Below, piece by piece: positions 33,231-51,422 of a DNA stretch of 64,000 nt (position 1 is its first letter; every line of letters begins with the position of its first letter). Origin of the DNA: Chloracidobacterium sp. Lineage in GTDB: Bacteria > Acidobacteriota > Blastocatellia > Pyrinomonadales > Pyrinomonadaceae. Below the pieces are notes generated by a model. The model did not search any database, had not been told where the DNA came from, and was given only the letters and a program-made list of their open reading frames with translations. The stretch lies in contig JADJWP010000002.1 of NCBI GenBank assembly GCA_016716305.1, forward strand, positions 1,548,501 through 1,612,500, written 5' to 3'. Both the position numbers and the translations under genes were made by a program.

Positions 33231-34559
33231 TTGATTCATTCAATTCAGCATCGCCAAGGTCCCGCTGGAGGCACGACACTGTCCGAGAGAATTTACCGCG
33301 ATTCGGTACACAATATAATACGCGTAAGGACGAATACGCCTGAAGGTGCGCTGATCGTCTCGCTCATCGATACGCCCGAGTTTCAGCGGCTGCGACGCGT
33401 TCGCCAGCTTGGCCTTGCTCATTTTGCATATCAGGGCGCCGAGCATTCGCGATTTACGCACAGCCTTGGTGCGTTTCATCTCGCCACTCGCCTTCTCGAG
33501 AAGCTCGGGATCAGCTACGCGCTCGCCCCCGAAGACGTGACCGCGGTTCGGCTGGCAGCTTTGCTTCACGACATCGGCCACGGGGCTTTCTCGCACGTTA
33601 TCGAATCGATCCTGCATTTTCATCACGAGGATTTTACGGTCGAGGCCGTTTTGAGCGATTCGACGCGCGTCGGACAGCTTCTAAAAGCATTCGACGCCGG
33701 CCTGCCTGCCCGGATCGCCGATATCATTCGCGGCACATTTCGCCCGATGGCGCTTTCGCAGCTGGTCTCGTCACAGCTGGACGTTGACCGGATGGATTAT
33801 CTGCTTCGCGATTCGCTGATGACCGGCGTGAAATACGGCGTTTACGACCTTGAGTGGATCATCAAGTCGATCGAGATCAACGAGGCGGCCGATCAGCTCT
33901 ATGTTTCGGCTCCGGGCATTTATGCGGTCGAAGATTACCTTCAGGCGCGCTATTACATGTTTCGTCAGGTCTATTTTCATCGCTCGCTCCGAGCCGCTGA
34001 GGCCGTGCTCCAATCGCTACTTCGCCGAGCCCTCGATCTATACGCTGCAGGCGAGGCTGTGTGGTTCGTTCCGGGAACGCCCTTTGAACGTATCCTGAAC
34101 AGAGAGAGCCTCTCGCTCGACGAACATCTGGCGCTTGACGATTCGGACGTGCTTTTTCACATAAAGCGATGGAAAGCCTCGGATGACGCGGTGCTTGCCG
34201 ATCTCGCCGGCCGGTTCATCGATCGACGTTTGTTCAAAGCATTCGATCTCGACATGCCGGAAGGCGAACGCGACGGGTTCGTCAACGCGGTGCGGGCGAT
34301 CGCTGAGAAGCAAGGCCTTGACCCTGACCACTATGTGATCGAGGATAAGGGCGGCGATGTCGCGCACAATTTTTACATCAAGGACGATGCGAAACCAAAG
34401 GATCTGATCTACGTCGAAGACGGCTTTGCCCACCCGCAGATACGCGAAATATCGGAGGTCAGTTCGGCGGTTCGCGGGCTTCAGAAAGGCTATCGGATCC
34501 ACCGGCTTTGTTTCGCCGACGAATTGAAGGACAAAGTCTCACGCCTTTATCATTCCTGA
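33231..34559 (+). CDS. HD-domain phosphohydrolase (dGTPase/YwfO-like)
   Basis: 442 aa from the TTG chosen. The HD metal site is clear: R-x-H (SRFTHSLG), HDIGHG and later a conserved Asp in QLDVDRMDYLLRDS. The fold and order match HD hydrolases that cleave dNTPs or related nucleotides; YwfO in Bacillus is an example. The start is uncertain: TTG at 33222 or 33231, or a CTG at 33279 with GGAGG 7 bases before it. Conserved sequence begins just after 33279 (SERIYRDSVHNII). A TonB-C-terminal gene starts 2 bases past the stop. Confidence 0.85.
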   Translation: MIHSIQHRQGPAGGTTLSERIYRDSVHNIIRVRTNTPEGALIVSLIDTPEFQRLRRVRQLGLAHFAYQGAEHSRFTHSLGAFHLATRLLEKLGISYALAPEDVTAVRLAALLHDIGHGAFSHVIESILHFHHEDFTVEAVLSDSTRVGQLLKAFDAGLPARIADIIRGTFRPMALSQLVSSQLDVDRMDYLLRDSLMTGVKYGVYDLEWIIKSIEINEAADQLYVSAPGIYAVEDYLQARYYMFRQVYFHRSLRAAEAVLQSLLRRALDLYAAGEAVWFVPGTPFERILNRESLSLDEHLALDDSDVLFHIKRWKASDDAVLADLAGRFIDRRLFKAFDLDMPEGERDGFVNAVRAIAEKQGLDPDHYVIEDKGGDVAHNFYIKDDAKPKDLIYVEDGFAHPQIREISEVSSAVRGLQKGYRIHRLCFADELKDKVSRLYHS

Positions 34560-34561
34560 CC

Positions 34562-35473
34562 ATGACCGAAGTCTTCCGAGCGCAAATGCAGCAGGCCGGG
34601 CAGGAAAGCTCGCTGCGGGCGGCTGCGGTTCGCTGTCTCGTCCTCGCGGCCGCGGCAACACTTTTCGCCGTCAGCGGCCACACGCAAAAGCTCGCCTTTC
34701 TAACGCCTGAGAACGACCCCGCGAATGCCGAATTCAAACAGCGGCTGTCAGACGCTGTCGGCAGCAGCGGGCTAAAGATCGTTGACAGTGACGCAGCCAG
34801 GATCGCTTTCGAAACCGTTGCGGTCGAAAATCCGCTGAACATGGCGGCCCGTGAGGCACAGCAGGCCGGAGCCGTTATCGGGTGCGACATATTCATCATC
34901 ACCGCGGTGACAAACCAGCGGAGAAGTTCGTTTCAAAAGGCCCAGTATTACGAAGCGGCAGCAAGCGTTTTCGTTGTAAGTTCGCGCACCGGCAGGCTGG
35001 TTCACTGGAGGCTGGCCGATGAAGAAGCGGCCTCGCCGGAGGAGGCGAATCGCCTGCTTTTCGATTCCGCCTTACCGATCGCGGCCGAGCTGCGCAAGGT
35101 CATCGCCGACGCTTACAAGAACGACGTCGCCCTTCCGTCAGGCGGACAGGCGATCCAGGCGCTCGACCCCGAATCGGCCGCGGCGGCAGGCATTCGTTCG
35201 CCGATACCTTACAAGCGGATCAAACCGGTCTACACGCCGCAGGCTTATCTTTTCGGAGTTCGGGCAACGGTCGACGCCGAGGTCGACATTGACGGGTCGG
35301 GCAATATCCTCCGGATCGATATCGTTCGCTGGGCCGGATACGGCCTCGACGAATCGGTCGCCGAAGCGATCCGGACTATGAATTGGCGGCCGGCCGAGCG
35401 GGGAGGCAAAACATTGCCGATGCGGGTTTTGCTGCGTTACAATTTCATCAAGATCGAGAAAGAAGAGCCGTGA
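34562..35473 (+). CDS. TonB C-terminal-domain protein
   Basis: 303 aa. N-terminal hydrophobic stretch (VLAAAATLFAVSGHTQ), then a domain with secreted-protein character (QKLAFLTPENDPANAEF...), and a C-terminal TonB-like fold: FGVRATVDAEVDIDGSGNILRIDIVRWAGYGLDESVAEAIRTMNWRPA. The family carries energy-transducer C-terminal folds but this one lacks the long Pro-rich linker and may not be a true TonB. It is translationally coupled to the HD gene (stop and start 2 bases apart). Confidence 0.78.
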   Translation: MTEVFRAQMQQAGQESSLRAAAVRCLVLAAAATLFAVSGHTQKLAFLTPENDPANAEFKQRLSDAVGSSGLKIVDSDAARIAFETVAVENPLNMAAREAQQAGAVIGCDIFIITAVTNQRRSSFQKAQYYEAAASVFVVSSRTGRLVHWRLADEEAASPEEANRLLFDSALPIAAELRKVIADAYKNDVALPSGGQAIQALDPESAAAAGIRSPIPYKRIKPVYTPQAYLFGVRATVDAEVDIDGSGNILRIDIVRWAGYGLDESVAEAIRTMNWRPAERGGKTLPMRVLLRYNFIKIEKEEP

Positions 35474-35528
35474 TCGCCTGCAAAGGAAATGGGTACGCTT
35501 CACCGGCCGCAGATCGCTTCACCCCGCA

Positions 35529-36275
35529 ATGAAAGATATCAGAGCAACGGTCAGATTCGTTTCGTTCGTTATCGCTACGTTTGGACTTTACGGTGCGTGG
35601 TGGATCACGTCGTTCTTTATCCCTAACAAACTATATTGGCGGCAGCTTGCTTTCGAGCTTTGGACCCGCAGCTTCGTCGTCGTTTCGGGTATGAAGATCG
35701 AGGTGATCGGCGAGGCGCCAAAGCCGCCGTTCTTCCTGGTCTCAAATCATCTGAGCTACGTCGACATCGCTGCCCTTCGTGCCGTTGCCCGGGGCGTCTT
35801 CGTTGCCAAGCACGAGATAAAGGACTGGTTTCTGGCAGGCAGGATCGTCCGGGACATGGGCATCATCTTCATCGACCGAAAGAACCGCCGCGATATACCG
35901 CGGGCCGGAGCCGAGATCATACAACGACTCAGCGACGGCGAAGGCGTCATCGTCTTTCCGGAAGGGACGAGCACAAAGGGCGAAGAGATACTGCCTTTTA
36001 ACTCTTCATTTTTCGAGTTTGCGGCAAAGACCGATCTGCCCGTGTCGTATGCCTCGATCTCGTACCGGACGCCGCCGGGCGGCCCGACCGCAAGCGAGGT
36101 CGTTTGCTGGTGGGACGATACGACCTTCTTGGCGCACATGTATCGGTTGTTCAAGATCCGCGAGTTCACGGCCGTCGTTACATTTGGCGATGAGCCGGTG
36201 CTGAACATCGATCGCAAGAAACTTGCCGACGAGCTCTGGACAAAAGTACATGAGCGTTTTGTCCCGGTCATCTGA
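35529..36275 (+). CDS. plsC: 1-acyl-sn-glycerol-3-phosphate acyltransferase family
   Basis: 248 aa. The acyltransferase motif HX4D is present (N73, H74, D79 in NHLSYVD) and the binding motif FPEGTS appears later; an N-terminal membrane helix anchors the protein. Members transfer acyl chains to lysophosphatidic acid or, in the wider family, to other lysolipids. There is no clear Shine-Dalgarno sequence. It ends 197 bases before rpoC on the other strand. Confidence 0.88.
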   Translation: MKDIRATVRFVSFVIATFGLYGAWWITSFFIPNKLYWRQLAFELWTRSFVVVSGMKIEVIGEAPKPPFFLVSNHLSYVDIAALRAVARGVFVAKHEIKDWFLAGRIVRDMGIIFIDRKNRRDIPRAGAEIIQRLSDGEGVIVFPEGTSTKGEEILPFNSSFFEFAAKTDLPVSYASISYRTPPGGPTASEVVCWWDDTTFLAHMYRLFKIREFTAVVTFGDEPVLNIDRKKLADELWTKVHERFVPVI

Positions 36276-36393
36276 CGCAATAGGTGTTGAACCATGATGG
36301 AGCCGCGGCGTCGTGCCAACTCTGATCCCGCCGTTCGATCGGCCTCAGTACCGATCGTCGCCGCGCACCGATCTGCAACGGCGAACTGAGCAA

Positions 36394-36426
36394 ACAAAAG
36401 CCCCGGCCGGTAACGGCCAGGGCTTT
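36394..36426. terminator. Terminator between plsC and rpoC
   Basis: AAAAGCCC pairs with GGGCTTTG around an inner CGGCCG/CGGCC stem. On the minus strand the A-run becomes a T-run, so it should end the rpoBC transcript. Confidence 0.75.
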
Positions 36427-36471
36427 GTTATTCTGCGTAAGACCGCCGGTACGGCGTCATCGGCCAACGAA

Positions 36472-40782
<4,311 letters not shown>

Positions 40783-40784
40783 TG

Positions 40785-40846
40785 TGGAATGCGGAGAGCG
40801 GAGTGCGGAACGAAGAGTTCCGCATTCGGCAATACGCAGTCCGCAC
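40785..40846 (-). repeat. GCGGA-word hairpin in rpoB-rpoC spacer
   Basis: TGCGGAAC (40804-40811) and GTTCCGCA (40817-40824) are perfect 8-base arms around GAAGA; further GCGGA/TCCGC words flank them on both sides. The word GAATGCGGAAC is shared with the ybaB-recR spacer. Confidence 0.65.
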
Positions 40847-40850
40847 TAAA

Positions 40851-45305
<4,455 letters not shown>

Positions 45306-45745
45306 ATAATTGAGATCCCTGCGGAAAAAAAACCTGTTGATTTATCCGTTCTTTCTTGGTAGGATTCTGGAATCGCCAGCCCTCCCGCGAAAACTTTTTG
45401 AAAAAGACGGCAAATGCGGTCGAGGGCAAAGTCCGCCCAGACCGCTTTTGTAGCAGCTAAATGCCGTTATATATATTTTCGAGAGTGCCAAAAAAGAGAC
45501 ACCGACTCTCCATTGCGACTTGATCGCCCGTAAAAACCCTGAGGAAAAGCCGCCTGGCCTCGCCTCATACCGCTGCGACGATAAGCGTGGAGAAAACACC
45601 TTCCAATACGCCTATCTGGCAGTATAGCAGTCAAACCACCGGCTCGCAAGATTTCAGAGGGCCTGGCCGGCATCGACGCAATTGCGACCGCGATAAAACG
45701 GTGTAAATGCGGCAATGCCTGCCAGACTCTTAGTTTTTCGGTTGA
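45306..45745 (-). other. 440-base spacer between rplL and rpoB
   Basis: No credible gene. The minus strand carries a promoter (45621-45649) about 310 bases before rpoB; the region downstream of it is an untranslated leader for rpoB. In other bacteria this spacer holds an attenuator; no clean terminator hairpin with a T-run was seen here. Confidence 0.5.
45621..45649 (-). promoter_or_regulatory. Extended -10 promoter upstream of rpoB
   Basis: On the minus strand, TTGCGA (45644-45649), a 17-base spacer and TATACT (45621-45626), with TGC in front to give an extended -10 TGCTATACT. Transcription would start near 45614, giving rpoBC an independent promoter. Confidence 0.55.
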
Positions 45746-46138
45746 CTATTTGACCTCGACCGATGCTCCGGCTTCCGTCAACTTGGCCTTGATCTCTTCG
45801 GCCTCGTCTTTCGAAACGCCTTCCTTCAGCGGTTTCGGAGCACTGTCAACAAGGTCTTTGGCCTCTTTCAGCCCGAGTCCTGCGACGATCTCGCGAACGA
45901 CCTTGATGACGGCGATCTTGTTGCCGCCGGCTGCCGTAAGGACAACGTCAAAGGAATCTTTCTCTTCGGCTGCGGGTGCACCGCCATCACCTGCGGCTGC
46001 GGCTGCGACCATCACAGGTGCGGCTGCGGCTGCGGCCGAAACGCCAAAAACCTCTTCGAGTTCCTTGACCAATTCAGACGCTTCCAAGAGCGTCATACCT
46101 TTCAAAAATTCGACTACTTCGTCTTTCGTGATTGCCAT
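45746..46138 (-). CDS. rplL: Ribosomal protein L7/L12
   Basis: 130 aa. N-terminal dimerisation part (VEFLKGMTLLEASELVKELEEVFG), an Ala/Gly-rich hinge and the C-terminal domain (DVVLTAAGGNKIAVIKVVREI ... LVDSAPKPLKEGVSKDEAEEIKAKLTEAGASVEVK). It forms the stalk that recruits EF-Tu and EF-G. AGGAGA lies about 12 bases before the ATG. It is separated from rplJ by 292 bases with a long-range inverted repeat. Confidence 0.97.
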   Translation of the reverse strand: MAITKDEVVEFLKGMTLLEASELVKELEEVFGVSAAAAAAPVMVAAAAAGDGGAPAAEEKDSFDVVLTAAGGNKIAVIKVVREIVAGLGLKEAKDLVDSAPKPLKEGVSKDEAEEIKAKLTEAGASVEVK

Positions 46139-46161
46139 GTTCTTTATCTATCTCCTATTCA

Positions 46162-46261
46162 GGGTTCTAAATTTAGTAAATAGTAACTAGCGGATCGGAA
46201 TCAGCGTCCAAATGGCAGCTGCCTTCGACTCACTATTTACCGCTTCTTGCCGTTAGAACCC
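46162..46261 (-). repeat. Nested inverted repeats in rplJ-rplL spacer
   Basis: GGGTTCTAA (46162-46170) pairs with TTAGAACCC (46253-46261) and, inside it, GTAAATAGT (46176-46184) pairs with ACTATTTAC (46232-46240); a palindrome GGCAGCTGCC (46214-46223) sits in the loop. Together they can fold into one long hairpin between the two stalk genes. Confidence 0.65.
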
Positions 46262-46430
46262 ACGGGACCAAGGATCCGGGTGCATCTCCGTTTCGTTTGG
46301 CCCGAGCAGCACAGGCGACCTGACAAATCGCCCGGCTCGTTTTCCTTGAGTACGGCTATTAGGGCCTTTCGTCCCAATTTCAAAATCGAAGCTCCTGATC
46401 TCCGAAACATCGGGAAAGAGCCTCAAAAAC

Positions 46431-47231
46431 CTATTCCGCTTTGTCGTCGGCTTCGGCTTCCGCGGCCGGAGCGTCCACATCCGGAGCGGCGTCCGTCGCG
46501 GCCGGCTCGTCTGCAGGTGCGGCTTCTGCTGCGGCCTCTGCAGGTGCTTCTTCGGCTGCCGGAGCCTCCTCCTCTGCTGCGGGTACGGGCTCTTCAGCCT
46601 TCACCTCAGCCGCCGGAACCTCTTCGGCTGCCGGTGTCGCTTCAGCAGGAGTTTCTTCGACCGCGGCAGGCGCAGCCTCTTCCGCTTTTACCTCAGCAGA
46701 CGGAGCACCCGATGGAGCCTTTTCGCCGATCTGTTTGATCACAACCGCCAGGTCGCGCGGAACGGCATTGATGACCGTTACGATACGCTGAGCCTGAGCG
46801 TTGAGCACATAGAGGAGCTTCGACATCAGCTCTTCCTTTGAAGGAAGGTTTGCAATCGAGGTGACCTGAGCCAGATCGACCAGCTTGCCGTCGACGACGC
46901 CTGCCTTGAACGTGTAAACGTCGGCGTTCGCCTTCATGAACTTCGAGATCGCTTTCGATAACACCACAGGGTCATTATCGGTCCATGCGATCGCGGTAAC
47001 GCCCTTCAGATGCTCGGTCGCTTGCTCAAAGTCAGTGCCCTTTACCGCGATCCGTGCAAGGGTGTTCTTTACCACCTGATATTTCGCACCCGCTTCGCGA
47101 AGGCTGTTTCGGAATTCCTGGTCTTTCGTCACCGACAGGCCCTTAAAGCTGACGACCATCGCCGATTTCGACTTCTGCAGCGATTCGGTGAGGGCGACAA
47201 GGTCCTTCTGTTTTGTTTCTCGTGATTTCAT
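46431..47231 (-). CDS. rplJ: Ribosomal protein L10 with long acidic Ala/Pro tail
   Basis: 266 aa, about 95 longer than usual. The L10 domain covers about 1-170 (VVSFKGLSVTKDQEFRNSLREAGAKYQVVKNTLARIAV) and the helices that bind L7/L12 end near 170. The rest is Ala/Glu/Pro low-complexity sequence (repeated EEAPAAEEAPAEA-like units). The tail mimics the L12 hinge in composition. No frameshift is seen. Start is ATG, 21 bases after rplA. Confidence 0.97.
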   Translation of the reverse strand: MKSRETKQKDLVALTESLQKSKSAMVVSFKGLSVTKDQEFRNSLREAGAKYQVVKNTLARIAVKGTDFEQATEHLKGVTAIAWTDNDPVVLSKAISKFMKANADVYTFKAGVVDGKLVDLAQVTSIANLPSKEELMSKLLYVLNAQAQRIVTVINAVPRDLAVVIKQIGEKAPSGAPSAEVKAEEAAPAAVEETPAEATPAAEEVPAAEVKAEEPVPAAEEEAPAAEEAPAEAAAEAAPADEPAATDAAPDVDAPAAEAEADDKAE

Positions 47232-47252
47232 TTCTCTATTCGCACCTCACTA

Positions 47253-47945
47253 TTAAACGTACGCGAGCTCGTCGAGCAAAACGCCCGGGCTCATCGTCGC
47301 TGCAAGATTGATCTTCTTAAGATAACGGCCTTTTGCGGTGGTCGGCTTTGCTTTCATTACCGCGCTGATAAGGACCTTGGTATTTTCGGCAAGTTTTGCC
47401 TCGTCAAACGACACCTTTCCGACCGGCGAATGGATCACACCCGTCTTATCGACGCGGTATTCCACCTTGCCGGCCTTGGTCTCTTCGATGGCCGTTTTCA
47501 CGTCCATCGTCACCGTACCTGTTTTCGGGTTTGGCATTAGGCCTCGAGGACCGAGGACCTTACCGAGCTGGCCGACCTTGCCCATCATGTCGGGCGTCGC
47601 GATCAGAGCATCAAAATCGAGCCAGCCGCCTTTGATCTTCTCGACGATGTCGTCGCCGCCGGCCTCGTCCGCCCCAGCTTCCTGAGCCTCGCGGATCTTG
47701 TCGCCCTGAGCGATGACAACGACCTTTTTCGCAGCTCCGCCCAAACCGTGCGGGAGAACGATGGTCCCGCGAACGAGCTGATCGGCCTTTCGCGGATCGA
47801 CTCCGAGCCACATCGTCAGCTCGACCGTCTCGTCAAACTTTGCAAATGCGATCTCTTTCAGTTTTGAGACCGCCTCTTCAAGCGTGTGCTTCTTGTTCGG
47901 CTCGATCTTCTCCAGAGCCGCAAGATATTTCTTGCCTCGTTTCAT
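47253..47945 (-). CDS. rplA: Ribosomal protein L1
   Basis: 230 aa, standard length, with the L1 signature AGADEAGGDDIVEKIKGGWLDFDALIATPDMM and MPNPKTGTVTMDVKTAIEE. It binds 23S rRNA at the E-site stalk and often represses its own operon. GGAGG is near the ATG. Upstream is a 119-base spacer with an imperfect hairpin. Confidence 0.98.
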   Translation of the reverse strand: MKRGKKYLAALEKIEPNKKHTLEEAVSKLKEIAFAKFDETVELTMWLGVDPRKADQLVRGTIVLPHGLGGAAKKVVVIAQGDKIREAQEAGADEAGGDDIVEKIKGGWLDFDALIATPDMMGKVGQLGKVLGPRGLMPNPKTGTVTMDVKTAIEETKAGKVEYRVDKTGVIHSPVGKVSFDEAKLAENTKVLISAVMKAKPTTAKGRYLKKINLAATMSPGVLLDELAYV

Positions 47946-47998
47946 TTTACCTCCAGGTGCTAACGGATGAGCGAGTCATCCTCCCTTTCTTGAATATT

Positions 47999-48066
47999 GG
48001 CGGTTGGCAGTCGCGGTTGACCGTCAAAAGCTATGCTTTTCGGCCAAGAGCCGCTGCCTTCTGCCT
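47999..48066 (-). repeat. GGCAG-word hairpin in rplK-rplA spacer
   Basis: GGCGGTTGGCAG near the left edge pairs imperfectly with CTGCCTTCTGCC at the right; at its tip AAAAGC-TAT-GCTTTT (48026-48040) is perfect. The opening GGCGGTTGGCAG is identical to the start of the tuf-rpmG hairpin. Confidence 0.55.
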
Positions 48067-48490
48067 AAACTATCGTCAGGCCCATCGACTTCGCCGTGCC
48101 CTCGATCGTCCGCATTGCGGATTCGAGATTGGTCGTGTTGAGGTCCTGCATCTTCTTCTTCGCGATCTCTTCGATCTGAGCCTTTGTGATCGTTCCGACC
48201 TTTTCCTTGTTCGGCTTGCCTGAGCCCTTCGGGATGCCGGATGCTTTGCGGAGCAGATCTCCGGCCGGTGGTGTTTTGGTCTCGAACGTGAATGAACGAT
48301 CGGCATAGACCGTGATGACGACCGGGATCTTCATATCCGGGTCATCGTTCTGCGTCTTTGCGTTGAACGCCTTGCAGAACTCCATGATGTTGACGCCGTG
48401 CTGGCCCAATGCGGGACCGATCGGCGGAGCCGGGTTGGCCTTACCCGCCGGTATCTGTAATTTGATGTAGCCTTCTATCTTCTTTGCCAT
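48065..48490 (-). CDS. rplK: Ribosomal protein L11
   Basis: 141 aa, standard length. It begins KKIEGYIKLQIPAGKANPAPPIGPALGQHGVNIMEFCKAFNA, the L11 N-terminal signature that binds the GTPase centre of 23S rRNA, and continues with the rRNA-binding C-terminal domain. It lies between nusG and rplA. Confidence 0.98.
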   Translation of the reverse strand: MAKKIEGYIKLQIPAGKANPAPPIGPALGQHGVNIMEFCKAFNAKTQNDDPDMKIPVVITVYADRSFTFETKTPPAGDLLRKASGIPKGSGKPNKEKVGTITKAQIEEIAKKKMQDLNTTNLESAMRTIEGTAKSMGLTIV

Positions 48491-48536
48491 TGTCTTTTCG
48501 ATTAACGATCTCGGGCGAACCCGAAAATGTCCTCAT

Positions 48537-49097
48537 TTATTCTTCTTCAGCGAAAGTCACCTTCTCGACCTCGAGAAACGCCAGTTCGTACGGCGTTGAA
48601 CGGCCAAAGATGGTGATCGATACTTTCAAAGTATTCTTGTCCTCGTTCACCTCTTCGACCTTGCCGGTGAAGCTCGCAAACGGCCCCGACTTGATCCTTA
48701 CCACCTCGCCTACCTGATAGGTGAACTTCGGTTTCGGCTTTTCGGTCGCGACCTCAATATTGCGTACGATCTGGTCGACCTCTTCCTGTGTAAGCGGCGT
48801 CGGCTGCTTACCGCCGAGGAAACCGGTGACCTTCGGCGTCGATTTGATCGCGTGAAACACGTTGTCAGGTATCTTGCCCTTTTCGTCACACTCGATCTCG
48901 ACGAGGACGTATCCGGGATAGAACATCCGTTCGGAAACGTGCTCTTTATTGCCCCGCATTTCGACGACCTTTTCTTTCGGAAGCACGACGCCGGTGATCT
49001 GCTCGGCAAGCTCCATGTCGCGAATGCGGGCATTAAGGCTTTCGACGACCTTATTTTCGTGTCCCGAGTATGTGTGGATAAAATACCACTGCTTCAT
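48537..49097 (-). CDS. nusG: Transcription termination/antitermination factor NusG
   Basis: 186 aa. NGN domain (QWYFIHTYSGHENKVVESLNARI ... FYPGYVLVEIE) and C-terminal KOW (VGEVVRIKSGPFASFTGKVEEVN). It binds RNA polymerase and couples transcription with translation or Rho. Starts 11 bases downstream of secE. Confidence 0.97.
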   Translation of the reverse strand: MKQWYFIHTYSGHENKVVESLNARIRDMELAEQITGVVLPKEKVVEMRGNKEHVSERMFYPGYVLVEIECDEKGKIPDNVFHAIKSTPKVTGFLGGKQPTPLTQEEVDQIVRNIEVATEKPKPKFTYQVGEVVRIKSGPFASFTGKVEEVNEDKNTLKVSITIFGRSTPYELAFLEVEKVTFAEEE

Positions 49098-49108
49098 CTC
49101 AAATATCC

Positions 49109-49354
49109 TTAAATACCGGCGATCCGGTTAACGACCCATGTGATCGCTTCGAGAAAATAGATCCAGAATCTGTCGATCAGAAAGAGAAAGACCGCGAAGA
49201 AAAGAACATTGATGATAACGATCATCGTGGTCTTTTTGACATCGTCGCTTGACGGAAAGCTGACGCGGGTCATTTCCTCGCGCGTCTTTCGGACAAATTC
49301 GCCGACGCTCTCCTTACTCTTGCCTTTTTCCAGGCCGGACACTGCTTCTGACAC
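49109..49354 (-). CDS. secE: Preprotein translocase subunit SecE
   Basis: 81 aa. A cytoplasmic part ending in RVSFPSSDDVKKTTMIVIINVLFFAVFLFLIDRFW holds the SecE amphipathic helix and single membrane helix. SecE clamps SecY. Flanked by tRNA-Trp and nusG, its universal place. Confidence 0.95.
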   Translation of the reverse strand: MSEAVSGLEKGKSKESVGEFVRKTREEMTRVSFPSSDDVKKTTMIVIINVLFFAVFLFLIDRFWIYFLEAITWVVNRIAGI

Positions 49355-49433
49355 GATTGCTTCTCCTATTCGAACGACCCAATCATTTCGCCGGGGCCAT
49401 TTGAGCGGCCACTCAGCCGATCCAAGTAATTAA

Positions 49434-49509
49434 TGGCAGGGGTACCAGGACTCGAACCCGGACCTAAGGTTTTGGAGACCTCCATGCTAACCATTGACAC
49501 CATACCCCT
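49434..49509 (-). tRNA. tRNA-Trp (CCA)
   Basis: 76 bases with 3' CCA encoded. The acceptor stem AGGGGTA pairs with TACCCCT; the anticodon loop CTCCAAA has CCA at the anticodon; the T-arm GGTTCGAGTCC is normal. It lies between rpmG and secE, the common arrangement. Confidence 0.95.
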
Positions 49510-49529
49510 AAATCGAAATGGTGATCTAC

Positions 49530-49568
49530 GAATGATGAATGAATCTCACGATCCATCATTCATCATTC
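49530..49568 (-). repeat. ATGATGAATG hairpin before tRNA-Trp
   Basis: GAATGATGAATGA (49530-49542) and TCATTCATCATTC (49556-49568) are perfect 13-base arms with a 13-base loop, in the spacer between rpmG and tRNA-Trp. Confidence 0.7.
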
Positions 49569-49580
49569 ACCACTCACAAT

Positions 49581-49733
49581 TTATTTATTCTCTTTATGCA
49601 GCGTGTGGCAGCGGCAGCGACGGCAGAATTTCTTGAACTCGAGCCTGTTCGGCGTGTTCTTTTTGTTCTTGGTCGTCACGTAGTTGCGCTCTTTGCACTC
49701 GGTGCACTGCAAAATAATGTTATCTCTCGGCAT
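49581..49733 (-). CDS. rpmG: Ribosomal protein L33
   Basis: 50 aa, read directly from the minus strand: it starts MPRDNIILQCTECKERNYVT and continues TKNKKNTPNRLEFKKFCRRC, ending HTLHKENK. C10, C13, C36 and C39 form the zinc-binding type of L33. L33 is on the large subunit near the E-site. Its place between tuf and tRNA-Trp is the usual one. It is short enough to be missed by length cut-offs. Confidence 0.95.
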   Translation of the reverse strand: MPRDNIILQCTECKERNYVTTKNKKNTPNRLEFKKFCRRCRCHTLHKENK

Positions 49734-49745
49734 AAATCCTCAACA

Positions 49746-49801
49746 GGCGGTTGGCAGCAGCAGATGGCAGTCAAAATTGCTGCCGCCTGCTGCCGATCGC
49801 C
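49746..49801 (-). repeat. GGCAG-word hairpin in tuf-rpmG spacer
   Basis: GGCGGTTGGCAGCAG (49746-49760) can pair with CTGCTGCCGATCGCC (49787-49801) over 15 positions, only two of them G-U. An inner GGCAG/CTGCC pair sits in the loop. It begins about 5 bases after the tuf stop. Confidence 0.65.
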
Positions 49802-49806
49802 AATTC

Positions 49807-50994
<1,188 letters not shown>

Positions 50995-51046
50995 CTTCTG
51001 TTATCGTCTCCGGTCAAATAAATAAAGAATTAAAAAGCCTCTTGTC

Positions 51047-51121
<75 letters not shown>

Positions 51122-51138
51122 TCACTCGTAAAACTTTT

Positions 51139-51214
<76 letters not shown>

Positions 51215-51219
51215 CCGCA

Positions 51220-51307
51220 TGGTGCAAGGGGTAGGATTCGAACCTACGTACGGCTCTCGCCGGCCGGGTTTACAGCCCGGTGCCATTAACCACTCGACCA
51301 CCCTTGC
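51220..51307 (-). tRNA. tRNA-Tyr (GUA)
   Basis: 88 bases, class II with a long variable arm. Acceptor GCAAGGG with CCCTTGC, anticodon loop CTGTAAA with GTA, encoded ACCA end. It is the first gene of the tRNA-tuf transcript. Confidence 0.95.
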
Positions 51308-51334
51308 GAACCTTTTCTTTGTTGCCTTAATCGA

Positions 51335-51362
51335 CTTTTAGAGCCAATTAGCAAATTTCCAA
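51335..51362 (-). promoter_or_regulatory. Candidate promoter of tRNA-tuf operon
   Basis: On the minus strand, TTGGAA (51357-51362), 16 bases, TAAAAG (51335-51340), each 4 of 6 to consensus. It is the best match in the short spacer before tRNA-Tyr. Confidence 0.4.
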
Positions 51363-51422
51363 TACTAACGAATGCCGCGGAAGCGCGCAAGTCGAAAAGG
51401 GACGATTTCCGGACTTTTGGCG

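Noticed and set aside
49530..49801. CRISPR-like array near tuf and rpmG
   Set aside because: The repeats are paired inverted arms rather than evenly spaced direct repeats, and no spacer pattern or cas gene occurs.
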